A DNA stretch of 36,735 bases from the IMG/VR virus record IMGVR_UViG_3300031951_000571, positions 1 through 36,735 of that record. One strand, 5' to 3'. Shown here one piece after another: positions 21,294 to 30,533 of the stretch. Source of the stretch: a virus. Under the pieces are notes generated by a model. That model ran no database searches. It was not told where the DNA came from and was given only the letters and a program-made list of their open reading frames with translations. Made by a program: the position numbers and the translations under genes. Position 1 is the first letter of the stretch, and each line of letters starts with the position of its first letter.

Positions 21294-24200
21294 ATGGGGC
21301 AGCGCGACCTTGAAACTCTGATTGGCAACGAGCTGCTGCTGGAAGAGAAGTCCCAGCGCACCAGGCAGTCGTTGTCATTTGGTTTTCAGCAAAACCCAGA
21401 TGATTACGCCAAGAACTTAAAGCTTGGCAACAAGAGTGGCGTGTCGGCCGAGTTTGCTGCCGACAACAAGTTTGATCTCGAGCGCATCAACCGCATGCGC
21501 AATTTGCCGATCGATCAGATCCAGCGGCAAACACCCAAAACCTCGGAGTACTTTTCCAACCGGGACAACGCTGCGGTATCGCACGACGATCTGGATCTGT
21601 TTGGCACGATCGAGAACACACTGCGCTCTGTACCCGCGGGCCTCGAGCAAGGCTGGGACAAGCAGCGCCAAATGTTTCTCAACTTCAAGGAAGTCATGGG
21701 GACCATTACCCCGTCCGAGAAGGTGCAGCTCAAGCGCCTGGAAACGCTGGCCCAGCAGCGCAGCAAAGAGTTTAAAGACGGTCTACCCAGCTGGACCAAG
21801 GCGGCCAGCGATGTGATTGGCATGAGCGCCTACTCGGTGCTCGATGCGTTGAAGTACGAAGGCGCAATCGGCATGGGCACAGGTGCGGCCACAGGCGCAG
21901 CCATGGGCTTGATTGGCGGCCCTGGCGCGCCAGTGACATCAACGGCCGGCGGCGCTACCTTTGGTTTGATTGGCTTAAAGACCGGCACCACGGCAGGCGT
22001 GGTGCTCAACACCTACGAGTCAAGCGTGGGTGAGGTCTACGACGACTTGAAGCAATTTAAGTTTGCCGACGGCACGCAGCTCGATCCCACCGTGGCACGC
22101 TATGCCTCGATCATTGCTGGTGTGCCCAACACGGCACTGGAGACGTTTTCCCTGGGCAAGAGCTTGCGCCTGGTGCCAGGCGCGGACAAGTTAATTGGCA
22201 CGCTTAGCACCCAGCAGATCAAGACCGTGCTCGCACGCCCAACCATGCGCGCAGCCATGAAAGAGATCGGCAAGAAGTATGCCGTGGCTGTAGGCACCGA
22301 GACATTCACCGAAGGCCTGCAAAAGTTCATCTCGATTCTTTCTCGCGAAGCGGCAGCAGAATTTGAAGGCAAGCGCGAGAAGCAGCCCTACAACGCCACA
22401 CAGCTTGCGCAAGACGTCGACGACATCTTGGCTGAGTCTACCGAAGCATTCAAGGCAACCGTTGTTCTAGGCGGCATTGGTGGGGGCACGAAGGCCTACT
22501 CTGCACGTCAGCAGGTTAAGAAAGCAGAACAGTCGCAAGCCGTGTTCGAGGCCCTGGGCGAAACAGCCAGCCAGTCCAACACATTAAAGCGCATGCCGGA
22601 GAAGTTCCGCGAGTTTGTCGCAACCGTCACAGCCGACGGCCCCGTGCAAAACGTCTACATCGATGCGCAGCGCTTTAGCACGTACTTCCAAAGCCAGAGC
22701 ATTGATCCTGCCGCAGCCGCCCAGGAAGCTGGTGTGCGCAACTTTGAAGAGGCTGTGGCCACCGGCACCGACCTGGTAATTCCGATCGACCAATTTGCTG
22801 AGCGCATTGCGCCTACCGAACACCTGGCGGGCCTGCAGCCTGACATGCGACTGCGCCAGGGCGACATTAGCCTGCGCGAAGCCAACGAGTACTTGGCCGA
22901 GCAAGAGGCCATCGACGAAGAAGTGATTGCCCAGGCGCAGGCTTCGGTGGGTGAGATTGACACGCCGGCGACCACCAAGATCCGCGACGACATGACCGGG
23001 CAGCTGATCGCCTCGGGCAGTGATCGCACCACGGCAGAAGCTTATGCCACGCAGTACGCCAAGGTGATCAACAGCCTTGCCACACGCGCAGGCATTGACC
23101 CAGTAGCGCTGCACGAGCAGTACAGCCTGGGCGTATCTCGCCCGCTGCCTGAGATCTTGACGCGTGATACGCGAGCTGACATCAACCTGGATCCTTTGCT
23201 TGACACATTGCGCAGCGGCACGACTCCTACCGACATGGACATCTTTGGCCCGTCGCTAGTGGAGTTTGTGCGTGCGCAGGGCGGCATTTTGCCCACGGGC
23301 GAGCTGGTTGATGCGGACATGAACAACCGGCCATTTCAGCGCAACCTGGTGCAGCTCGCAGGCCTGTCGCCCGATCAGATCGGCGAGCGGGCAGTGGAGG
23401 CTGGATACTTCCCTGGGCGAGACGTGGGCAGCATCACAGAAGCAGACATTTTTGACGCGCTCGATGAAGAGCTGCGCGGTGGCAATCAGCAGTTTGCAGC
23501 GCCGAATTTCAACGAGCAGCTGCTGCAGCAGCGCGACACGATCAACCAGCTGGCCGACTACTTGGACGCGCTGGGCATTGATGTGGGTGCGATTACCGAC
23601 AACGCCCAGGTGCGCCAGCTGATCGACGCGGCGACCCAGCAGGCGGGGCTGGGCGACCAGATCAATGAGCTGTATCAGCGCGTAAGGGCGCAGGCCGAAG
23701 GCAGGAGCGTTCCGAACGAGATCGATGCCGTATCCAATGTGGAGTCGGCATTTGAGTTTGCGGGCAGCCAGTCGTTTCCAACAAACAGGGATTTCAAGCT
23801 TGCGATCCAGGAGCGCGTCAACAACGCTGCCAAGGCGGCCGGCGTAAACCTGGACGAGTTTAGCCAGGGCACCGAAGAGTACCTGGTGCGCATTGCCATG
23901 GCAGACGGCATCACTGCCTTGCGTACCAACGCCAACGCGGTGGGCTGGTACAACGAGAAGGTGACCAAGGCACTGCGCCTGGTGTCGTTGATTCACCCGG
24001 AAGTGTCCACGGATCCGCAGGCCAAGTTTGCTTTTGTGTGGGCAATGGCCGTCACGTCCAACGGCCTGAAGGTCGACAAGAATTTTGAGCTGGCCGAGAT
24101 GGCCTACGAGCAGTGGAAGGCCTCCGGCGGCAAGATGCCTACCGACATCGGCATTGGCACTGCGGCCGGCGCGATCAACAAAGCCATGGGCATGTACAAC

Positions 24201-27200
24201 ACGCTGATCGAAAAGCACGGCTTTGAAGTGGTCGAACGGTTCATGACCACCATGCAGCCCGCTGGTGAGGTGCAGAAGTTCACCGGCCAGAAAATCAGCG
24301 GCGAGAACCTGACGACCATGGTGTACGGCGCCGCAGCGCTAGGTCCGAAGATTGGCAACGGGTTCTTCATGAACCTGTACGGGCGCTTCGAGCAGCTCAC
24401 CATGGACCGCTGGTTGATGCGCACATGGGGCCGCTGGACCGGCACGCTGGTTGAAATCAACCAGGCGCAGATCAAGGCCAAGCGCGCCCAGTTGAAGGAC
24501 GTGATCAAGGCCCTGTCGCCCGCGGACAAAAAGGCCTTTGAAGCCATCATCAAGCGCAAGCTGTCTGTGAGCGATTTGGACGCTGTTGGCGTGGCCATCT
24601 GGAAAGCCAGCCAGAAGCCGGCCAATCGCCTGGAGATGGCCAAGATCGGTGTGTTTGACGAAGCCGGTGCGGCCAAGATCGTCGAGATTATGGGCGAGGC
24701 CAAGAAGGGCACCGAGCGCGTGTCTTTTGGTGACGAGCTGCGCAAGGTTGGCAACGCGCTGACGAAGTACTTGGACGGCCAGAAGGAAGCGCCAAGCGGC
24801 CCGCCGGAGCGCGGCAACATCAGAAAAGTGTTTAGCCGTGTGTTGTCTGAGCTGCAACAGACCTATCCGGCGCTTACAATGTCGGACTATCAGGCACTGC
24901 TTTGGTATCCGGAGAAACGCCTGTATGATGCTGCAAAGACCGCCGAAGAGGCGACCGAGAGCTACGAAGACGACGAGGCACCCGACTATGCCAACGCAGC
25001 AGCCAAACTTGCCAGAGCAAAAGGAATCAGCGACGCCGACATCGCAGACGCCGTCGCAGCCGTCGATGCCGAACTACAGGCCGCAAACGGAGCAGCAGGA
25101 GTTCGACCAGGAGAACGAGGACCTGGAGATCGCGCAGCTGGTCAAGGGAACGTCCTCTACCAAAGCCTAGATCAAGGCGACCCGCTTTCCGACAAGCGCG
25201 GCTTTATCCAGTTTGGCCCGAATCGCAAGTTCAACATTGCGCTGCTTGAAAAAGCAAACCTCTCCACATTCCTGCACGAGACTGGCCACTTCTACCTGGA
25301 AGTGATGGGCGACCTGGCCGAGCGGCCAGACGCCACCCAGCAGATCAAAGACGACTACGCTGCGGTGCTCAAGTATTTGGGCTTGACCTCGCGCGCTGAG
25401 TTGACGCTTGATGGCAAGACGGTCGGCAGCGCAGAGTACAACCGCGCAGTGCAAGCGCACGAGCGCTTTGCCAGATCCAATGAAGCCTACCTGATGGAAG
25501 GCAACGCGCCCAGCGAAGAGCTGCGCCCGCTGTTCCAAAAGTTCAAGGCCTGGCTGGGCTTGATCTACAAGTCCATCACGTCGCTGGACGTCAAGCTCAC
25601 CAACGAGATCCGCGAAGTGTTTGACCGGATCTACGCCACCGACGAGGAAATTGCGGCCGCCAAAGAGCAGGTCAGCAGCGTGCAGATGTTTACCACCGCC
25701 ACTGATATGGGCGTGACGCTGGCGGAATTTGATGCCTACAAAAAGTCCGTCGAGCAGACCGTGGAGTCGGGCAAAGAAGCGCTGCAAGCCAAGCTCATGA
25801 AGCAGATGCAGCGCGAGCGCGAAGCCTGGTGGAAAGAGCGCAAGGCTGAGATGCGCGCCGAGGTCGAGGTCGAAACAGATCTCACGCCTGTGTACGCAGC
25901 CTTCAAAACGCTGACCGAGGGCAAGCTCGAGGACGGCACACCCATTCGCCTGAACAAGCAGGCGCTGGTTGAGCGCTACGGCGAGGATTACTTGAAGCGC
26001 TTGCCGCGCAGCTTTGGCCGCATCTACACTCGCCAAGGCGGCATGGATCCCGAATCGGCGGCCGAGTTCCTGGGTTTTGAGTCCGGCGACAAGCTGATCG
26101 AAGCGCTGGCTGGCATGAAGCCGCGCAACGAGTACATCGCCGCCGAGGTCGACGTGCGCATGCGCGAGGCTTACGGCGACATAATGACCGATGGGACGAT
26201 CGCAGACGAAGCCATCGCAGCGTTGCACAACACGCACCGCGAAGATCTGCTGATGATCGAGCTGAAAGCTTTGCGTCGCAAGCAGCGCGAGGTGGCGCCG
26301 TTTGTGCGCGTGGAGCGCCAACGCCAGGCTGGCGAGCGCCGGCAGGCCAGAGCAGCCATCGAGACGCCGCCCGCCAAAGCTTTCCGGGCAGCCGCGCAAG
26401 GCCTAGTCGGCCAGACCGCCCTGCGCGACTTGGATCCTTACAAGCATCTGCAGGCCTCACGCAAAGCAGCCCGCGAGGCGTCAAACGCTCTGGTGTCGGG
26501 TGACTTCCAGCTGGCAGCAGATGCCAAGCAGCGCGAGCTCCTAAATCACTTCATGTACCTGGAGGCCACCAAAGCCAGGGAAGAAGCAGAGTCAATTCTG
26601 AAGTACGCGCAGCGCTTCGAGAAAGGCACCACGCGCGAGCAAATGGGCAAGGCAGGTGATACCTACCTCGAGCAGATTGACGCCATCCTGGACCGCTACG
26701 AGTTCCGCAGGGTGCCGCTTTCCAGGATTGACCGGCGCCAGTCGCTCGAGCAGTGGATCACTGACCAGGAAGCACAGGGGTTGGAGCCCGCCATCGATGC
26801 GCGCCTGCTCAATGAAGCGCGCCTGGTCAACTATCGCCAGGTGTCCATTGACGAGCTGCGCGCTGTGCGCGACGCGGTCAAGAACATCGAGCACCTGGCG
26901 CGCCTGAAAAACAAGATCGTCACCAAGAACAAAGAGTTTGCATTCCAAGAGGCGATCGCCGAGTTGGTGGCAATTGCTGAAAACAATGGCCAGCGCCGCA
27001 TGCTGCCGCCCGATCTGTCTGCTCTGACCATGCGCGAGAAGGCCGGCGACACGGTGAGTCGGCTTGACTCGCAGCTGCTCAAGATGGAGCAGCTCATCGA
27101 GTGGCTCGACGGCGGTCGCGTCGACGGGCCCTGGCACACCTACTTGTGGAACCCGATCTCCCAGGCACAAAGCGATGAGAACGACCTGCACCGCGATCTG

Positions 27201-28994
27201 ACCGAGAAGATCGTCGCATCGCTTGAGCAAATGCCCAAAGAGCAGCGCAAGTCGATGCTGGACACTTACGACATCCCTGGCATTGGGCGCGTGACGCGCA
27301 AGTACATCATCTCGATGGCGCTTAACCGCGGCAACGAAGAGAACCTGGGCAAGATGCTGCGGGGCCACAACTGGAACATGGACATGGTCGAGGCGGCGTT
27401 TGCCAAGCTCTCGGCAGCAGACTGGCAGTTTGTGCAAGCAACCTGGGACAACATCAATACACTCTGGCCGCAGATCGTCGAGCTTGAGAAGCGCGTCACT
27501 GGCTTGGCACCCAAGAAGGTCGAAGCGCAGGCTTTTGTGGTCACCGTGAACGGGCAAGACATTCAGATGCAAGGCGGCTACTTCCCGCTGGTCTACGACC
27601 CGCGCTTTTCTGAAATGGGCGCCAGGCAAGAATCCGGCAACCTGGGTCAGCTCTTCGAGGAAGGCTATGTGCGTGCGACCACGTCCAAGGGCCACACAGA
27701 AGCGCGCAACCAGGGATTTGCAGCGCCGCTGCAGCTTGATTTTGAGCAGGTCATCACACAGCACACCGGCAAGGTCATCAAAGATTTGACGCACCGCGAA
27801 GCTATCGTGGCGGCCAACAAAATCTTGACCAACAGCGAGATCCGCAACGTGCTGCAAGAAACCTTGGGTCCCGCCTACGAGAAGCAGATGCTGCCTTGGC
27901 TGCGATCGGTGGTGAACGATCGCAACGGCGGCAGCACACAAGGCCTAGCGGACTTCTCGCGCTGGATGATGAGTCTGCGCGCTAACACGGTGGCAGCCGT
28001 CATGGGCTTTAAAGCAACAACCGCAATCATGCAGATCACCGGTTTGTCGGCCTCGCTGGATAAAGTCAGCGCCAAGTACTTGGGCGTCGAGTTTGCGCGC
28101 TTTTTGCGCCATCCGTTACAGATGACCGAGGAGGTGCGCGCGCTTTCGGGCGAAATGCGTAACCGGCCGGCCAACCTGGATCGAGACATCCGCGGCCAGC
28201 TGCGCCAGATGACGGGCCAGAACAGCCTGCTCACCCAAGCGCAGCGCTTTGCCTTTCACGGCATTGCGATCGCCGACACAATGGTCACTGTGCCCACCTG
28301 GATGGCGGCCTACCGCAAGGCTTTGGATGACGGCAAGAGCGAGGACGTGGCGCGCTTGGAGGGTGATGCGGCGGTGCGTCTGACCCAGGGCGCAGGCGGT
28401 CCAAAGGACCTGGCGGCGGTCCAGCGCAACAATGAGCTCATGAAGGCGCTGACGATGTTTTACAGCTACTTCAACGTCTTATACAATCGCATGCGAGACA
28501 TGGGGCGCGATGTCCAGTCCATCACCGATATGCCGCGCTTCCTGGCCAGAGCACTTTTCACCATCGCCATCCCGGCGTTTGCAGCCGACATTATTGTGGG
28601 CCGCGGGCCGGACGACGAGGATGACTATCCGCAATGGCTCGCTCGCAAAATCGCTTTGTATCCACTGATGAGTATTCCGCTACTACGTGACGTTGCCTCA
28701 TCACTGGATTCGGGTTTTGACTACAAGTTCACACCGCTGGCCAGCGGCCTTGAGAAGCTGGCGAAACTGGGTAAAGCCACTGCCAAAGCAGTAACCGACG
28801 AAGACGAGATGCAGTGGGGCGGCTTTGCAGTCAAGGCTGCCGAGACAATCGGTTACCTGGCAGGCGTACCTGGCACAGCGCAGGTGAGCGCTACGGGCAA
28901 GTACCTGTGGCGCGTGAACGAGGGCGAAGAGGAAGCAGACAATTTTGCCGAGCTGTTGTTTTACGCGGCAATGGGTAAACGGAAGGAAAATTAA
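21294..28994 (+). CDS. Giant internal virion/ejection protein with multiple domains
   Basis: At 2566 residues this is about twice T7 gp16 and takes its place as the last core gene. Visible parts: residues 1-190 helical N-terminus; about 190-240 a Gly/Ala-rich hydrophobic stretch (GMGTGAATGAAMGLIGGPG), probably membrane-inserting; about 840-1120 a domain with VYGAAALGPKIGNGFFMNLY (1012 onward) and TMDRWLMRTWGR (D1038), resembling HhH-GPD DNA glycosylases in outline; HETGH at 1328-1332, a zincin metalloprotease motif; long coiled-coil segments to about 2000; a C-terminal region with FYSYFNVLYNRMRDMGR and hydrophobic helices. Such mosaic giants resemble the polyvalent proteins injected with phage DNA. 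Likely roles are DNA ejection plus early host modification. I see no lytic transglycosylase motif, unlike T7 gp16. Three long antisense frames are not genes. Confidence 0.8.
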   Translation: MGQRDLETLIGNELLLEEKSQRTRQSLSFGFQQNPDDYAKNLKLGNKSGVSAEFAADNKFDLERINRMRNLPIDQIQRQTPKTSEYFSNRDNAAVSHDDLDLFGTIENTLRSVPAGLEQGWDKQRQMFLNFKEVMGTITPSEKVQLKRLETLAQQRSKEFKDGLPSWTKAASDVIGMSAYSVLDALKYEGAIGMGTGAATGAAMGLIGGPGAPVTSTAGGATFGLIGLKTGTTAGVVLNTYESSVGEVYDDLKQFKFADGTQLDPTVARYASIIAGVPNTALETFSLGKSLRLVPGADKLIGTLSTQQIKTVLARPTMRAAMKEIGKKYAVAVGTETFTEGLQKFISILSREAAAEFEGKREKQPYNATQLAQDVDDILAESTEAFKATVVLGGIGGGTKAYSARQQVKKAEQSQAVFEALGETASQSNTLKRMPEKFREFVATVTADGPVQNVYIDAQRFSTYFQSQSIDPAAAAQEAGVRNFEEAVATGTDLVIPIDQFAERIAPTEHLAGLQPDMRLRQGDISLREANEYLAEQEAIDEEVIAQAQASVGEIDTPATTKIRDDMTGQLIASGSDRTTAEAYATQYAKVINSLATRAGIDPVALHEQYSLGVSRPLPEILTRDTRADINLDPLLDTLRSGTTPTDMDIFGPSLVEFVRAQGGILPTGELVDADMNNRPFQRNLVQLAGLSPDQIGERAVEAGYFPGRDVGSITEADIFDALDEELRGGNQQFAAPNFNEQLLQQRDTINQLADYLDALGIDVGAITDNAQVRQLIDAATQQAGLGDQINELYQRVRAQAEGRSVPNEIDAVSNVESAFEFAGSQSFPTNRDFKLAIQERVNNAAKAAGVNLDEFSQGTEEYLVRIAMADGITALRTNANAVGWYNEKVTKALRLVSLIHPEVSTDPQAKFAFVWAMAVTSNGLKVDKNFELAEMAYEQWKASGGKMPTDIGIGTAAGAINKAMGMYNTLIEKHGFEVVERFMTTMQPAGEVQKFTGQKISGENLTTMVYGAAALGPKIGNGFFMNLYGRFEQLTMDRWLMRTWGRWTGTLVEINQAQIKAKRAQLKDVIKALSPADKKAFEAIIKRKLSVSDLDAVGVAIWKASQKPANRLEMAKIGVFDEAGAAKIVEIMGEAKKGTERVSFGDELRKVGNALTKYLDGQKEAPSGPPERGNIRKVFSRVLSELQQTYPALTMSDYQALLWYPEKRLYDAAKTAEEATESYEDDEAPDYANAAAKLARAKGISDADIADAVAAVDAELQAANGAAGVRPGERGPGDRAAGQGNVLYQSLDQGDPLSDKRGFIQFGPNRKFNIALLEKANLSTFLHETGHFYLEVMGDLAERPDATQQIKDDYAAVLKYLGLTSRAELTLDGKTVGSAEYNRAVQAHERFARSNEAYLMEGNAPSEELRPLFQKFKAWLGLIYKSITSLDVKLTNEIREVFDRIYATDEEIAAAKEQVSSVQMFTTATDMGVTLAEFDAYKKSVEQTVESGKEALQAKLMKQMQREREAWWKERKAEMRAEVEVETDLTPVYAAFKTLTEGKLEDGTPIRLNKQALVERYGEDYLKRLPRSFGRIYTRQGGMDPESAAEFLGFESGDKLIEALAGMKPRNEYIAAEVDVRMREAYGDIMTDGTIADEAIAALHNTHREDLLMIELKALRRKQREVAPFVRVERQRQAGERRQARAAIETPPAKAFRAAAQGLVGQTALRDLDPYKHLQASRKAAREASNALVSGDFQLAADAKQRELLNHFMYLEATKAREEAESILKYAQRFEKGTTREQMGKAGDTYLEQIDAILDRYEFRRVPLSRIDRRQSLEQWITDQEAQGLEPAIDARLLNEARLVNYRQVSIDELRAVRDAVKNIEHLARLKNKIVTKNKEFAFQEAIAELVAIAENNGQRRMLPPDLSALTMREKAGDTVSRLDSQLLKMEQLIEWLDGGRVDGPWHTYLWNPISQAQSDENDLHRDLTEKIVASLEQMPKEQRKSMLDTYDIPGIGRVTRKYIISMALNRGNEENLGKMLRGHNWNMDMVEAAFAKLSAADWQFVQATWDNINTLWPQIVELEKRVTGLAPKKVEAQAFVVTVNGQDIQMQGGYFPLVYDPRFSEMGARQESGNLGQLFEEGYVRATTSKGHTEARNQGFAAPLQLDFEQVITQHTGKVIKDLTHREAIVAANKILTNSEIRNVLQETLGPAYEKQMLPWLRSVVNDRNGGSTQGLADFSRWMMSLRANTVAAVMGFKATTAIMQITGLSASLDKVSAKYLGVEFARFLRHPLQMTEEVRALSGEMRNRPANLDRDIRGQLRQMTGQNSLLTQAQRFAFHGIAIADTMVTVPTWMAAYRKALDDGKSEDVARLEGDAAVRLTQGAGGPKDLAAVQRNNELMKALTMFYSYFNVLYNRMRDMGRDVQSITDMPRFLARALFTIAIPAFAADIIVGRGPDDEDDYPQWLARKIALYPLMSIPLLRDVASSLDSGFDYKFTPLASGLEKLAKLGKATAKAVTDEDEMQWGGFAVKAAETIGYLAGVPGTAQVSATGKYLWRVNEGEEEADNFAELLFYAAMGKRKEN

Positions 28995-30533
28995 ATGACA
29001 GTCTCCACCAGCTCGAACCGCGCCGACCATACCGGCAACGGCAGCGCCAGCACCTTTAGCTTCACCTTCAGGATCTTTGCGAACACGGATCTGCTGGTCA
29101 CCAAAGCCGACGCTGATGGCGTCGAGACAGTGCTCACGCTGACGACCGATTACACGGTGTCTGGCGCCGGGTCCTACAACGGCGGCAGCATCACGCTGGT
29201 AGCAGGCGCGCTGCCCAACGGCCACACGCTGACCATCCTGCGCGAGCTCGACATCACGCAAGAGACTGACCTGCGCAACCAGGGCAGCTTCTTTGCCGAG
29301 ACGCACGAGGATGTGTTTGACCGGCACACCATGGTCATGCAGCAGCTGCAAGAGCAGATTGATCGCTCGGCCAAGCTGCCGGTGACAAGCTCAGAAGATA
29401 CTGAAGCGCTGATCGCAGACATCGTCTTGCTGGCCGACAACATCAACGAGCTCGACACAATTGTCGCAAACCTTGCCGACATCACGACAGTGGCTGATGA
29501 TCTAAATGAGCCCACCAGCGAGATCGAGACAGTCGCGGGTTCGATCGCTAATGTCAACACGGTCGGCACCAACATTGCCGCGGTGCAGACAGTCGCGTCT
29601 AACATCGTCGATATTCAGAATGCTGAAGAGAATGCCGACGTTGCGGCTGCATCTGCTGCACTGGCAAACGACTGGGCAACGAAGACATCGAGCGCGGTGG
29701 CAGGCGGGGAATTCTCTGCCAAGTACCATGCACAGGCTGCGGCTACATCAGCGAGCAATGCTTCGACATCTGCCAGTAACGCAGCATCAGCACAGACAGC
29801 AGCAGAGGCAGCACGAGATCAGACGCTGGCATCCTTCGATTCGTTCGATGACCGCTATCTTGGCGCTAAGTCTTCTGACCCATCCGTAGATAATGACGGC
29901 AATGCACTAGTAGCTGGTGCGCTGTACTTCAACAGCACTAGCGGCGTGATGAAGGTCTACACCGGCAGCACATGGGTAGCAGCCTATGTCTCTGGCACAG
30001 ACTTCCTAGCCAAGGCAAGCAACTTGTCTGACCTGCAAAGCGCATCCACTGCTAGAACAAACCTTGGTGGTACGACAGTCGGTATCGGCGTGTTCACTGC
30101 GGCGACAGTAGCAGCAGCACAGCAAGCAATGGACGTTGAGGTAGGCGTAGATGTACAGGCGTATGACGTTGACACAGCTAAGACGGATGTAGTGCAGACG
30201 TACACCAAGGCACAGCGTGGCACACCTGTATCGCTGACAAGCACAAGCGCATCCATTGCGGTTGATGCCAGCTTGGGTAACAACTTCACGCATACGTTTA
30301 CTGAGAACACGACGCTGGCTAATCCTACTAACTTGGTAGCAGGTCAGTCTGGTGTGATCGTATTTACCCAACACGCAAGCTCACCAAAGACATTGGCTTA
30401 TGGCAGCTATTGGAAGTTCGCTAATGGTACGGCACCATCCGTCACAGCGAGTAACAGTGCGGTGGATGTACTAGCTTACTATGTGGAAAGTTCTACCAGA
30501 ATCACAGCACGTTTGATAGGTGACGTAAAGTGA
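28995..30533 (+). CDS. Tail fibre protein with T7 gp17-like N-terminus
   Basis: A 512-residue fibre protein. Residues 1-115 (ADHTGNGSASTFSFTFRIFA, LTTDYTVSG, LTILRELDITQETDLRN) match the virion-binding domain of T7 tail fibres. Residues 120-290 are a heptad-rich Asn/Ala/Ser shaft with repeated IANVNTVGTNIAAVQ-type units and an SASNASTSASNAASAQTAAE collagen-like linker, expected to trimerise. The C-terminal part (SSDPSVDNDGNALVAGALYF, then FTHTFTENTTLANPTNLVAG) has a common phage-fibre beta unit. Codon use becomes more AT-rich from about 29480, suggesting a recombined shaft and tip. It overlaps the next gene by ATGA-like GTGA. Confidence 0.88.
   Translation: MTVSTSSNRADHTGNGSASTFSFTFRIFANTDLLVTKADADGVETVLTLTTDYTVSGAGSYNGGSITLVAGALPNGHTLTILRELDITQETDLRNQGSFFAETHEDVFDRHTMVMQQLQEQIDRSAKLPVTSSEDTEALIADIVLLADNINELDTIVANLADITTVADDLNEPTSEIETVAGSIANVNTVGTNIAAVQTVASNIVDIQNAEENADVAAASAALANDWATKTSSAVAGGEFSAKYHAQAAATSASNASTSASNAASAQTAAEAARDQTLASFDSFDDRYLGAKSSDPSVDNDGNALVAGALYFNSTSGVMKVYTGSTWVAAYVSGTDFLAKASNLSDLQSASTARTNLGGTTVGIGVFTAATVAAAQQAMDVEVGVDVQAYDVDTAKTDVVQTYTKAQRGTPVSLTSTSASIAVDASLGNNFTHTFTENTTLANPTNLVAGQSGVIVFTQHASSPKTLAYGSYWKFANGTAPSVTASNSAVDVLAYYVESSTRITARLIGDVK

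Noticed and set aside
24838-25170. Plus-strand 110-residue frame inside the giant core gene
   Set aside because: It is an alternative-frame shadow of a repetitive charged linker; no ribosome binding site.
26592-27941. Long antisense open frame (449 residues) opposite the giant core gene, with similar ones at 25167-26399 and 23256-24218
   Set aside because: They mirror codon bias of a GC-rich gene on the other strand, have no start signals or recognisable domains, and the plus-strand protein is clearly coding.
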